Positions 55,119 to 63,704 of a stretch of 64,000 bases of DNA are shown in pieces. Below the pieces are notes generated by a model. It had not been told where the DNA came from. It saw only the letters and a program-made list of their open reading frames with translations, and made no database searches. Position numbers and translations under genes: made by a program. Origin of the DNA: Dietzia sp. NCCP-2495 (GTDB taxonomy: Bacteria; Actinomycetota; Actinomycetes; Mycobacteriales; Mycobacteriaceae); contig NZ_BRVN01000015.1 in the NCBI RefSeq assembly GCF_026011735.1, positions 1 to 64,000 on the forward strand, written 5' to 3'. Each line of letters opens with the position of its first letter. The first letter of the stretch is position 1.

Positions 55119-55757
55119 ATGGAGACCACAATTCCCTCCCCCTTATCCGCCGCGCTTCACGATTCCACGATGGACGCACACGAGCGCGCCGAGACAGCCA
55201 CGTTCATCACACGACTGATGGGCGGGGAGGGCTCGTTGGGCGGCCTGGTGGCCCTCCTCCGGCAGTCGCTGCCCGTGTACGAGGCACTGGAGACGGCGTG
55301 CCGGGAAGTCGGTGCCGATCCACGCATCACACCGATCCTCGATCCGCGGCTCGACCGCACTGCCGCACTGCGAGCCGACCTGGAGTTCCATAGGAGCGAA
55401 GGCCGGACATTCGAGGCGACGGTGCCCGCTGTCGAGAGCTACGTGGCCGAGCTGCGGTCCTGCTCCGGCAACGCTGCCGCGCTGATCGGGCACCACTATG
55501 TCCGCTACCTCGGCGACCTGTCGGGCGGGCAGATCATCAAGACCATGGTCCGCCGCCACTACGGGCTCGAGGACGGACTGAGCTTCTATGAGTTCACCAT
55601 CGACAAGCCCAAGGTCTACAAGGACGCCTACCGCAGTGCGCTCAACACTCTCCCGTTGAGCGAGGAGGACCGGCAGGAGGCACTCGACGCCGCCACCCGC
55701 GCCTTCGACCTCAATCACCGCATCTTCCTCGACCTGGAGGCCGCCGGCGTCCGGTGA
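55119..55757 (+). CDS. hmuO: Heme oxygenase (HmuO type)
   Basis: A 212-residue helical enzyme. The proximal heme-ligand His is in STMDAHERAETATFITRLMG near residue 20. The distal helix reads HHYVRYLGDLSGGQIIKTM with the flexible GDLSGGQ glycines. YEFTIDKPKVYKDAYRSALN is the conserved C-terminal part. It cleaves heme to biliverdin, CO and Fe2+, releasing iron imported by HmuTUV. The ATG at 55119 fits the HmuO start; an upstream start would add 27 unconserved codons. No clear IdeR box was found directly upstream (54905-55118). Confidence 0.93.
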   Translation: METTIPSPLSAALHDSTMDAHERAETATFITRLMGGEGSLGGLVALLRQSLPVYEALETACREVGADPRITPILDPRLDRTAALRADLEFHRSEGRTFEATVPAVESYVAELRSCSGNAAALIGHHYVRYLGDLSGGQIIKTMVRRHYGLEDGLSFYEFTIDKPKVYKDAYRSALNTLPLSEEDRQEALDAATRAFDLNHRIFLDLEAAGVR

Positions 55758-55939
55758 TGCGTCTCGTGTCAACGCCCCGGGTTAGGTGGGCGGGTCCTAG
55801 CGATCCCCGCAACACCCTGAATTCCGGGGCGTTGTCGTCGTCCCTCCCTGCTCAACCACCCACCACCCGCAGTGACACCGCGGCCCCGACACCCACTCAT
55901 GGGGTGTCGGGGCCGAGTGCTGTCTGACCGGTGTCCCGA

Positions 55940-56644
55940 TCAGGCGAGAGGGAAGAGCCCTGCCAGGCTGCCGAACGGGCCGGTCGCGGGCTCGGCGACG
56001 CTGATCGGCTGGGAGGTCTCCCAGGCCGCGTGCTTCGCGCCGCTGCCGGCGTACGTGTAGATGCCGAGGGTGCCGGCGGACTCGCCCGCCCGGTCCTCGA
56101 CGAGCGCCTTGGACACCGTGAACGTCACGGTAAAGGTGCCGTCGGCGCCCAACACAATCGCGCCCCTGTCGGCGCCGCCGATCGTCTCGACGTCCTCGGC
56201 GTTGACGGCCCAGTGCTGCGTCATGACCTGTCGAGCGGACGAGGGTGCGCCCTCGGAGGGCTTCCACTCATCGGCGAACACGCCCAGGACCACGTAGACG
56301 CCGGGGTTCCTGCCCGCGAGCGGCGGCCGGGTTCCCACGACACCGGCGTCCGTGAAGCCGGTCCCGTTGACGGTGATCTCGTGCTCGCCGGTCGCGCTGA
56401 TCACCGACTGCGAGAGAGTCACCCGTGGGCCCTGCGCCTGCTGGGATTCGTCCTGCGCGGCCTCGCCGGCACCCGCCGCGGAGGCGGAGGCGAGGGTCTG
56501 CAGGAGTGTGTCCGCCAGGGTGCCGGTCGTCGCGTCGTCCGCATTGGCTGCAGGGGCCAGTGCGACGCCGGCGATCACCGCGGCGGCGCCGAGCGCCGTG
56601 CACCGTCGAGCTGCGCGGGCAAACCTATCAGGGTAAGACGTCAC
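55940..56644 (-). CDS. Secreted heme-uptake-associated protein (HtaC/HtaB-like position)
   Basis: A 234-residue protein with a signal peptide (residues ~1-33, ALAPAANA). The mature part has SQSVISATGEHEITVNGTGF, GRNPGVYVVLGVFADEWKPS and GADGTFTVTFTVSKAL, a beta-rich domain similar by eye to the N-terminal domain of the protein encoded at 58133-59638. It ends GPFGSLAGLFPLA with no anchor. It is the last gene of the hmu operon; GTG 56644 with GAAAGGA five bases upstream starts just after the preceding stop. A role in surface heme binding is inferred from the operon. Confidence 0.7.
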   Translation of the reverse strand: MTSYPDRFARAARRCTALGAAAVIAGVALAPAANADDATTGTLADTLLQTLASASAAGAGEAAQDESQQAQGPRVTLSQSVISATGEHEITVNGTGFTDAGVVGTRPPLAGRNPGVYVVLGVFADEWKPSEGAPSSARQVMTQHWAVNAEDVETIGGADRGAIVLGADGTFTVTFTVSKALVEDRAGESAGTLGIYTYAGSGAKHAAWETSQPISVAEPATGPFGSLAGLFPLA

Positions 56645-56645
56645 A

Positions 56646-58136
56646 TCAGTCCTTTCTGAGAACTGCCGGGTAAAAGAGGCCTGCCGCGAGCGCGAGCAGG
56701 ATCCCACCGACCCACCATTGCCACTGCGGGAGGGTGTTTCCCGCCTCGGGCGAGGCGGAAGCATTGGAGTAGACGACGTCGGTCAACGGCAGGGTCGCGG
56801 CGACCGGCGTGGTGCCGGGGTCCGCGACCGACGCCGGCGCGGAGCTCGACGGAGCGGGGCTGCTGGCCCCGGCAGAGCCACCACTCGAGTTCGCGGCCAC
56901 TGCGCCCACCGTGCCGGCGGTCATCGGGGTTCCAGCGCTGTAGTACTCCTCGTACGCGTACGCGAACTCCTCGTCCAGCACCGCGTCGTCAACGGCGGAA
57001 TCCACCACCGCGGTCCCGCCCCCGGCGCCCTGAGCCCCCTGGGCTGCGGTGGCCGCGCCCGGCTGGAGCGGCTTCCACGCCTCGTCCATCCAGGCGGCTG
57101 CGGTGTCGGAGACATCGGTACCCGCGGCCCGCAGGATGTCCTCCACGGTGTCGTCGAGGACCTGGCCGAGGACGCCCTTGGAGCCCGTTCCGGAGCTCGG
57201 GACGTCTGCCGAGTCATCCGCGTCCCAGCTGATCGTCACTGCTTCGGGAATTTTTGTTGCATCATTAGCAGGATTTGTCCCGGTTGAATACCAGAATCCC
57301 GCAGAACCCGCTTCTTCGGCGACCTTCATGAATCCCTCGGGAAATGCTCCCCAATTATCACCGGTAGTACTCTGCGGATCCGCACCCGCGGGCGCAGTAT
57401 AAGGAACTTTCAGATATTCAGGAATAGCCGAGAATCCCTTTTCCCCATCCAGGGAGCCGGATTCAGATTCCCAATCGGCGATAACGACATTCTTCGGAGT
57501 CAGAAGACCCGAGGACGACGTGGTGTCCCTGTCCGATTTGACGCCACCCATGGTGGCGACGATCGTCCCGCCGGACGGGGTCACGGTGAGGACCGGATCT
57601 GAGATCAGAAGCCGGACCAGACCCGAGTAGTAGATGATCGACGCGGAGCCGGACCAGCTGATCTCCGCGGTGCCGGCCTCCCGGTCAACGATCCCCTCAC
57701 CTCCGGCGAACACCATTTCCAGTCCGCTGTAATTGGTGGAGCCTGACGTCTTGAACTTTCGGCCCTGCTGGTCGGTATTCGCGCCGTCCCAGGTGGCCAA
57801 GGCGACCTTGTCGGCGTCCACACGCTTCTCGATCGTTACCTGCCCCTCCCGGGCCTTCCAATTGGAGCCGGTCGGGTCTGTGACCGTCATCTGGTTCCCG
57901 GCAGCGAGGAAGTTGATCCCCGGGCCGTGGCTCGGACCCGCGCTCTGCTTGTTGATGCCCCACCGGAATTCAGCGTTGTCCACCTCGAACACCGACGACT
58001 CGTCGCCGCCCTCACCGACGACCCCGCCCTCCTGCGCCCGGGCGGTGGGCGCCCAGGCGATCACTCCCACCGCAAGGACGAGTGCGAGGGTCAGCGCGAA
58101 CACATCGCGGACCAGTGACAATGACAACCGGTTCAT
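56646..58136 (-). CDS. Membrane-anchored divergent HtaA-family protein
   Basis: A 496-residue protein: signal peptide (~1-35, APTARAQ), a long beta-rich domain with FEVDNAEFRWGINKQSAGPS, IVDREAGTAEISWSGSASII and YYSGLVRLLISDPVLTV (HtaA-like WSGSGxI...Y pattern, but lacking the SFRSY motif), an acidic middle (DEEFAYAYEEYYSAG), a Ser/Pro linker and a C-terminal transmembrane helix (WWVGGILLALAAGLFYPAVL) with a basic KD end. It overlaps the preceding gene by ATGA (58133-58136). It resembles corynebacterial HtaA/ChtA anchors; heme ligation is uncertain. Confidence 0.75.
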   Translation of the reverse strand: MNRLSLSLVRDVFALTLALVLAVGVIAWAPTARAQEGGVVGEGGDESSVFEVDNAEFRWGINKQSAGPSHGPGINFLAAGNQMTVTDPTGSNWKAREGQVTIEKRVDADKVALATWDGANTDQQGRKFKTSGSTNYSGLEMVFAGGEGIVDREAGTAEISWSGSASIIYYSGLVRLLISDPVLTVTPSGGTIVATMGGVKSDRDTTSSSGLLTPKNVVIADWESESGSLDGEKGFSAIPEYLKVPYTAPAGADPQSTTGDNWGAFPEGFMKVAEEAGSAGFWYSTGTNPANDATKIPEAVTISWDADDSADVPSSGTGSKGVLGQVLDDTVEDILRAAGTDVSDTAAAWMDEAWKPLQPGAATAAQGAQGAGGGTAVVDSAVDDAVLDEEFAYAYEEYYSAGTPMTAGTVGAVAANSSGGSAGASSPAPSSSAPASVADPGTTPVAATLPLTDVVYSNASASPEAGNTLPQWQWWVGGILLALAAGLFYPAVLRKD

Positions 58137-59638
58137 CGCAGATCCTTCTTCTCGAATTCGGTCGTGGAGTAGTCGACGCCTCCGGCCATCGCCGGATGCG
58201 GGAACGGGGTCGACGTGGACGGATACGCCTCGTACGCAGTGCCCGCGGCCTCGCTGCCGCCGACCGACCCGGTGTGGAAATCCGGATGCGAGACGTTGTC
58301 GTCGTCATCGTGGCCGTGGCCCTTGCTGGCGTGGCTCGTGTCGTCGTCGTTGTTGTCGAGGCCCTCGATGTCGCCGTCCAGCGGTTCGGTACCGTCCGCC
58401 GCCTGGCGACGCCGGAGAGCCACCGCGCCCACGGCGAGCAGCACCAACGCCGCCAACGCGAGGAAAATCCACTTGAATAAACTCTGCAGTCCCGAGGCAG
58501 ATGCCGCAGGCGTGATGTCCACCCGGACCGGGAACCGCTCCACGGCCTCCAGCGCGGATCCGGCACCGGCCGCGCGGATCTCATGCGTGCCCGGCTCGAG
58601 ATCCTCGGGCAGGACGATCACGCCGGCGACCTCGCCGTCGACCCCCGCGACCACAGGACCGACCGCCGCGTCGCCCTCGCCGAGCACCACGTACACCTGC
58701 TCCCCCGGCCAGAATCCGGCAGCGGCGAAGCCCATCGCGCCACCGGGGCGGGCTGACTTACGGTCGACCTCCACCACGGCGGCCCCGCTCAGTTGCGTAC
58801 CACCGGTGGCGTCCACCGGGCCGTTTGACGCCTCTCCCGCAGGCACGACGGGACCTCCATCGCCCCCGGCCTGGCCCGCACCGGAATCCGCCGAACCGGA
58901 GGACACCGACTCCTGCACCGACACTGCGCCCGGCGACCGCCCCGAGGCCCGCCCGCCCGCGCCGGAGCGTCCAGACTGACCACGGGTGTCGACCCGCGCC
59001 GCCGGCGACTCGCCCGCGGGGGCTGCGGTCCCCTCCTCGGCAGCCGGTGCCGCCCCGCTCTGGAACGTCACCGGCGTGAAAGACTCATTGGCCCCGTTCC
59101 GCACGCCGTGCGCGCCCCAGGTGAAGAACCCGCACGTCATCGACAGGCAGTCGATACGTTTTCCACCGGCGCCGGTGAATGTGGGGCCGGGAACCGTGAG
59201 CTGGACCCGGAACGACCCGTCGCTGCCCATCGTGCCCTGGGCCTCCCCGGCCGTCGACGAGCCGGGGAACGCCACAAACGCCTGGTAACCCTTGTTGTTC
59301 TTGGACTGATCGTCGGGGACATAGTCGTAGGCGTTCCCGGTGGTTCCCCCCTTCGACGGACCCCAGCTGGAGCCATTGACCCAGCCGAAACCCACGTACA
59401 CCCCACCGAATCCACCCTCGATGGCCTGGAAACCGGACCCCGACACGGTGAACGTCGTAGGACCCGAACTCGATGCGACCGCACCGCCCAACGAGCTCGA
59501 CACACTCAACCTGGCCGCGGCCTGCGCGGGCGCGGCCGTCGCGACGGCCAGAATGCCGGCGCCGACCAGCGCCACCACGGCGGCCGCCACGAGCCGGCGC
59601 GCCAGTTCCTGCGCCGGACGGACTCTGGGGTGTCTCAC
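58133..59638 (-). CDS. Two-domain surface protein with TM helix and His/Asp-rich cytosolic tail
   Basis: A 501-residue protein: signal peptide (~1-42), a beta domain (TTFTVSGSGFQAIEGGFGGV, MGSDGSFRVQLTVPGP) with a Cys pair in DCLSMTC, a Ser/Gly/Ala linker, an Ig-like domain (VEVDRKSARPGGAMGFAAAG and PEDLEPGTHEIRAAG), one transmembrane helix (LFKWIFLALAALVLLAVGAV) and a ~90-residue cytoplasmic tail with HASKGHGHDDDDNVSHPDFH. Its N-terminal domain is paralogous to the protein at 55940. It overlaps hmuV and the next gene by four bases each. Probably a surface heme receptor component; the His-rich tail is unexplained. Confidence 0.72.
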   Translation of the reverse strand: MRHPRVRPAQELARRLVAAAVVALVGAGILAVATAAPAQAAARLSVSSSLGGAVASSSGPTTFTVSGSGFQAIEGGFGGVYVGFGWVNGSSWGPSKGGTTGNAYDYVPDDQSKNNKGYQAFVAFPGSSTAGEAQGTMGSDGSFRVQLTVPGPTFTGAGGKRIDCLSMTCGFFTWGAHGVRNGANESFTPVTFQSGAAPAAEEGTAAPAGESPAARVDTRGQSGRSGAGGRASGRSPGAVSVQESVSSGSADSGAGQAGGDGGPVVPAGEASNGPVDATGGTQLSGAAVVEVDRKSARPGGAMGFAAAGFWPGEQVYVVLGEGDAAVGPVVAGVDGEVAGVIVLPEDLEPGTHEIRAAGAGSALEAVERFPVRVDITPAASASGLQSLFKWIFLALAALVLLAVGAVALRRRQAADGTEPLDGDIEGLDNNDDDTSHASKGHGHDDDDNVSHPDFHTGSVGGSEAAGTAYEAYPSTSTPFPHPAMAGGVDYSTTEFEKKDLR

Positions 59639-60510
59639 GAGAACTCCTTGACGAGAGCGGGATCGGATTCGGACACGGGAACAGCAACCTCTGGTCCCCG
59701 GGCTCCCGGCAGCCGCAGACCACGTCGATCCGGAGTGACCAGCAGGTCGCCGGTCACGGGGTGCCGATGGATGAGCACCGCCTGGTGGTAGACCTCGTCG
59801 ATCAACTCTGAGGTGAGGACCGAAGCCGGTGCCCCTTCCGCACGAATCCGGCCATTCGAGAGCAGCACCATCCGGTCAGACCACGCAGCCGCCAACGCCA
59901 GGTCATGGAGCACCACCACCACTGCACCACCGGCGTCAGCCAATTCCCGTGCCCGGCCGAGGACGAGCTCCTGGTGACGCAGATCCACCGCCGCCGTGGG
60001 CTCGTCCAGCAGGAGGATGCCCGTCCGCTGGGCCAGCGCCCGCGACAGAGACACGCGAGCCTTCTCGCCGCCGGACAGCGTCGGAAAGGTCCGGTCGCGG
60101 AGAGGGGTGGTGTCGGTGGCGGCCATCGACTCGTCGATGACCCTCTCGTCGTCGTCCCCCTCGGGCCGCCCCGCCCACGGGGCGCGGCCCATGGCCACCA
60201 CCTCCCGCACGGTGAACGGGAACGCCACCGAGTTGGCCTGGGTCAACAGCGCGCGACGCCGCGCCAGGTCCCCCAGCCTCCACTTGTGCAGGTCCCGGCC
60301 GTCCACCACGACGCGTCCGGACGCGGGCTCCGTGTCGCCCGCGACCACTCCCAACAGCGTCGACTTGCCGGCACCGTTGGGGCCGACCAGCGCCACCACC
60401 TCGCCGGCGTGAACATGCAGGCGGACGTTGTCCAGCAGAACACGGCCGCCGATCCGGACCGTGATCTCCTCCGCCGACAGCACCGGCCACCGGGAACCCT
60501 GCGCACTCAT
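59635..60510 (-). CDS. hmuV: Heme ABC transporter ATP-binding protein
   Basis: A 291-residue ABC ATPase: Walker A GPNGAGKSTLL near residue 43, signature LSGGEKARVSLSRALA, Walker B GILLLDEPTAAVD, and switch His in VVVLHDLALAAAWSDRM. The C-terminal ~60 residues extend past the domain (VLIHRHPVTGDLLVTPDRRG). It powers heme import with HmuU. The ATG at 60510 overlaps the hmuU stop (ATGA) and has AGGAGG six bases upstream; the ATG two codons earlier would abut the ribosome site. It overlaps the next gene by four bases. Confidence 0.95.
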   Translation of the reverse strand: MSAQGSRWPVLSAEEITVRIGGRVLLDNVRLHVHAGEVVALVGPNGAGKSTLLGVVAGDTEPASGRVVVDGRDLHKWRLGDLARRRALLTQANSVAFPFTVREVVAMGRAPWAGRPEGDDDERVIDESMAATDTTPLRDRTFPTLSGGEKARVSLSRALAQRTGILLLDEPTAAVDLRHQELVLGRARELADAGGAVVVVLHDLALAAAWSDRMVLLSNGRIRAEGAPASVLTSELIDEVYHQAVLIHRHPVTGDLLVTPDRRGLRLPGARGPEVAVPVSESDPALVKEFS

Positions 60511-61670
60511 CCCCATCCTCCTGCCGTGCGGCGCGTCCGGTGCAGGAGCCAGAAGAAGAACGGACCACCCACCGCCGCGGTGACCATGCCCAGCGGCAAC
60601 TCCGCGAAATTGACCGCGGTACGCGCCACCATGTCCGCGGCGAGGAGACAGACAGCTCCTCCCAGCGCTGACGCCAGCAGCAACAGTCGGTGACCGGGTC
60701 CGGCGACCATACGGATCAGATGCGGCACCACCAGTCCGACGAACGAGACGATGCCGCAGAAACTCACCGCCGCCGCAGTGAGGAGCCCGACCAGCACGAT
60801 CGAGACGATCCGCAGCCGCTCCACGTTCACGCCGAGGTGGCGGGCGGGCCGCTCCCCCAGCGACAACAGGTCGAGCGGGCGGGCCAGACGTGCCGCCAGC
60901 AGCACTCCGAGAACCGCCAGGGGCGCCACCACGAACACGTGGTCCCACCGGCTGCCACTCAGACTGCCCAGCTGCCAGAACACGATCTCCTCACGCGCCT
61001 GGGTGTCGCCGAGGAACATGAGAAACGCGAGCGCGGCGCCCGCCACCGCGTTGACGGCGATGCCGGTGAGGACGAGAGTGACCACCTCCGTCCGACCGTT
61101 ACTACGGCTGAAGAGGTAGACGGCGACCGTGGTGACGATGCCGGCTACGAACGCACACAACACGCTGGTCCACGCCCCGAAGGCGGTCAGTCCGAACACG
61201 ATCGCGGACGCCGCACCCACGGCTGCACCCGCGGACACGCCCACCACACTCGGCTCGGCGAGCGGGTTGCCGAACGCGCCCTGCATGAGCGCCCCCGCCA
61301 CGGACAGGGCCGCCCCCACGACGATCGCCATCGCCACGCGCGGGAAGCGGACACTCCACAACGTCGCGTCGGCCCGCGGGTGACTCTCGACGGGCCCCAC
61401 GTCCAGACCGAGGCCCCGCAGGAAACCCGACGCCACCTCCGCGGGCGGGATCGCGAGCTGCCCCGAGGCCGCGGCCACCACCGCGAGCACCACGAGCGCG
61501 ACCAGCAGGCCCGCTACCAACAACCCCCCGGTGAACAGCCGGTTCGCCGATCCCACGATCCCCGTGGCCGGGCCGTCGGCGGCGCGTCGTTCGTCGGCGG
61601 TGCGCCGGCCGTCAGCGGTGCGCCGTCGCAGCGAGCGTGTCGAGCCGGGCGGCTCCTCGGTCACGGTCAC
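60507..61670 (-). CDS. hmuU: Heme ABC transporter permease (FecCD family)
   Basis: A 387-residue permease with ~10 transmembrane helices after a charged ~45-residue N-terminus. Family motifs: RFPRVAMAIVVGAALSVAGA and LMQGAFGNPLAEPSVVGVSA near 110-150, GIVSFVGLVVPHLIRMVAGP near 300, and the C-terminal NFAELPLGMVTAAVGGPFFF. The EAA-like loop contacts HmuV. The Arg/Asp-rich N-terminus has RRTADGRRTADERRAADG, a short in-frame repeat. It overlaps hmuT by ATGA and hmuV by four bases. Confidence 0.95.
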   Translation of the reverse strand: MTVTEEPPGSTRSLRRRTADGRRTADERRAADGPATGIVGSANRLFTGGLLVAGLLVALVVLAVVAAASGQLAIPPAEVASGFLRGLGLDVGPVESHPRADATLWSVRFPRVAMAIVVGAALSVAGALMQGAFGNPLAEPSVVGVSAGAAVGAASAIVFGLTAFGAWTSVLCAFVAGIVTTVAVYLFSRSNGRTEVVTLVLTGIAVNAVAGAALAFLMFLGDTQAREEIVFWQLGSLSGSRWDHVFVVAPLAVLGVLLAARLARPLDLLSLGERPARHLGVNVERLRIVSIVLVGLLTAAAVSFCGIVSFVGLVVPHLIRMVAGPGHRLLLLASALGGAVCLLAADMVARTAVNFAELPLGMVTAAVGGPFFFWLLHRTRRTAGGWG

Positions 61671-62839
61671 AGCGCGTCGGGGGCGTAGAGCGCCACGGCG
61701 AGCGCGTTGAGCACCGCCGGGGTGCGGGTGCCGAACGAGAGCAGTAGGTCGTCGTTCATCGAGATCACCCGGCGATTCGCGCCGGCCGGAGTCTGTTCCA
61801 TGGCAGGGAACTTCTCGAGCAGACCGTCCACTCCCCCGACCGACTCCAGCCCCTTGTTCATCATGATGATCACGTCCGGCTGGGCGGCGATAAGACCCTC
61901 GTCATTGGCAGGCTTGGCGCCTTTCCAGCCGACTTCCGAGGAGACGTCGTAGCCGCCTGCGGCGGTGATAAGGGCGTCGGCACCGCTGTCCTCGCCGAAC
62001 ATGTAGTACACACCGGCGCTACCACGGGCGTAGAGGAACACGGTGCGTAGCTGGCGGGTCTCGCTGTCCGGCGTGATCGCGGCGATCGACTCCTCGGCCT
62101 CAACGATCTGCGCGCGGGTCCGTGCGCCGAGCTCACGCCCCTGATCGGCCAGACCCAGCGCCGCGCCGACCGCCTCGGTGAGGGCCTCGACGTTCTCGGG
62201 AGATCGGTGGGAGTCGACGACGACGACGGGCACACCGGCATCCCGGAGCTGCAGCACCACATCCCACGGCCCGAGCGAGGTGTCGGTGATGATGACGCTG
62301 GGGTTGAGCGCGAGAATCGCCTCAGCATTGAGCTGATGCCCGTCCGTCGTCACCAGAGGACGGTCGGCGATCTCGGGGAACGTGGACGAAACGTCGCGTC
62401 CGATGACGTTGCCCCCGAGCCCCAGCTCAAAGACGATCCGCGAGAGTGTGCCGTAGATGTCCAACGGCAAAATGCGCGAGACGTCGGTCACCTCGACCTC
62501 GGTGCCCTGATTGTCGGTGACCACGGCCGGCAACTGCGGTACGGGGTCGGTCGCGACCGGCGCCACCGGGTCGTCGACGAGCTGAAGAGAGAGCTCGCCC
62601 TGATAAGAGCGGGGATCATCACTCGCGGCCACCTCGGAGGCCAGCGGGATCCCGGAGATCGTCTCCACGTCCCCACCGCCCCCGGTCGCGACGCCGCAGG
62701 CAGTCAACGAGGCGACGAGGACCACGGCTACCCCTAGGCGAGACACTCCGCGGGCGCCGGCTCCACGGGCGCCGGCTCCACGGGCGCCGGCTCCACGGGC
62801 GCTGGCTCCGCGGGCCGATCCTGTGCGCTGTCTGAACAT
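61667..62839 (-). CDS. hmuT: Heme-binding substrate lipoprotein with Arg/Gly repeat N-terminus
   Basis: A 390-residue binding protein. The lipobox SLTAC is near residue 48, preceded by the hydrophobic VAVVLVASL. The mature domain has RILPLDIYGTLSRIVFELGL, GRDVSSTFPEIADRPLVTTD, LNPSVIITDTSLGPWDVVLQ and RTVFLYARGSAGVYYMFGED; the Tyr in the latter is a candidate heme ligand. Before the signal core lies a repeat of ARGAG (five 15-bp DNA units, 62742-62815), an unusual n-region. A possible -10 (GATACT) seven to eight bases upstream of the ATG implies a leaderless mRNA. Two IdeR boxes lie upstream. First gene of the six-gene hmu operon. Confidence 0.93.
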   Translation of the reverse strand: MFRQRTGSARGASARGAGARGAGARGAGARGVSRLGVAVVLVASLTACGVATGGGGDVETISGIPLASEVAASDDPRSYQGELSLQLVDDPVAPVATDPVPQLPAVVTDNQGTEVEVTDVSRILPLDIYGTLSRIVFELGLGGNVIGRDVSSTFPEIADRPLVTTDGHQLNAEAILALNPSVIITDTSLGPWDVVLQLRDAGVPVVVVDSHRSPENVEALTEAVGAALGLADQGRELGARTRAQIVEAEESIAAITPDSETRQLRTVFLYARGSAGVYYMFGEDSGADALITAAGGYDVSSEVGWKGAKPANDEGLIAAQPDVIIMMNKGLESVGGVDGLLEKFPAMEQTPAGANRRVISMNDDLLLSFGTRTPAVLNALAVALYAPDAL

Positions 62840-62848
62840 GGCCAGAAC

Positions 62849-62901
62849 AGTATCACGCCAAATGAGGCTAGCCTAACCTAGGCTAGCCAAGGCTTGCCTA
62901 A
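62849..62901 (-). promoter_or_regulatory. hmu operon promoter with two overlapping IdeR/DtxR boxes
   Basis: 62863-62881 reads on the minus strand as CTAGGTTAGGCTAGCCTCA, 16/19 to TTAGGTTAGGCTAACCTAA. A second, weaker box (TTAGGCAAGCCTTGGCTAG) is at 62883-62901. They cover the -35 region of the -10 at 62849-62854 (GATACT), so iron-bound IdeR/DtxR should block transcription of the hmu operon. Confidence 0.8.
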
Positions 62902-63171
62902 TCTACTAAATCGCTGTTTAAACCGATTTCCCTCCGCGGCGAGACCGAGATGTCACCTCCGGTCACCTACCGGATACTCGTAGAACACTCTCATCCGAGG
63001 TGTCTAGGCCACTGCGAGAAAGGTCTGCTGCACTGCAGGGACTGCCGGCAACACCGCGTAGGCATGCCGCATCGATCGCAGTCGGGACGACAGAACTGAC
63101 GACGGCGGCCGCCCCTCGAACCTTGTCCCTCCGGGCCGGCTGACCGGCGGGCCAGCTGACCGGCGGGCCGC
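62902..63171. other. Intergenic region upstream of hmuT
   Basis: 270 bp with no gene recognised. Two 16-bp tandem units starting GCTGACCGGCGGGCC (63139-63154, 63155-63170) abut the stop codon of the minus-strand gene at 63172. No terminator or RNA is evident. Confidence 0.5.
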
Positions 63172-63704
63172 CTACGAACTCCGGACCGACACCGCCCGAA
63201 GCCCTAATTCGTGGACGTCGATCCGTTCAGCGGGCGTGGTCGCATTGATCTGGAACAGGACCGTGCGGTCGGGCGCGGTGTGCACGTGCACCAGCGAGGA
63301 CAGTGCGAGCTGGTGGGCGTCCACCCGGTATTCGCCCAGCAGGTCGAGCGTGAGCATCTCGTCGTCGACCACCGACTTCGCGCGAACGCGCCAGTCGTCG
63401 CAGACCTCCATGCACGCCGCCACCGCGTCGAGCAGTCCGGCGGCCGGCACCGCGGGCTCGATGACGCTCACTGTGCCGATCACCGTCGGCATGAACTCCC
63501 CTCGCGCCAGGTCGGGGGCCACGAGGAGGGCGACGGTGGTGTCGGACCGGTGCTCGTCGAGGCTGCGCCAGGTGTCGGACGGGGTGACTAGGTGTCGGAC
63601 GGGGTGACGACGACGAGGCCGGCGCCCCCTGGAGCGGGTTCAGTCGCGGGATGGGGCCGGATGATCGCCCCGTGCGCGGACACGTACTCGTGGATCGGGG
63701 TCAC
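63172..63704 (-). pseudogene. Conserved-looking protein gene interrupted by a 20-bp tandem duplication
   Basis: The reading frame from GTG 63704 (VTPIHEYVSAHGAIIRPHP) ends after 38 codons at TAG 63588-63590, inside the first of two 20-bp repeats (63570-63589, 63590-63609). Removing one repeat restores a ~170-residue frame that continues DTWRSLDEHRSDTTVALLVA and ends at 63172. The ORF part from ATG 63492 (GGGGAG upstream) may still be translated alone (MPTVIGTVSVIEPA). The protein resembles LpqN-type domains loosely, without certainty. The start codon overlaps the upstream gene's stop (GTGA). It is either a recent pseudogene or a phase-variable gene. Confidence 0.7.
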
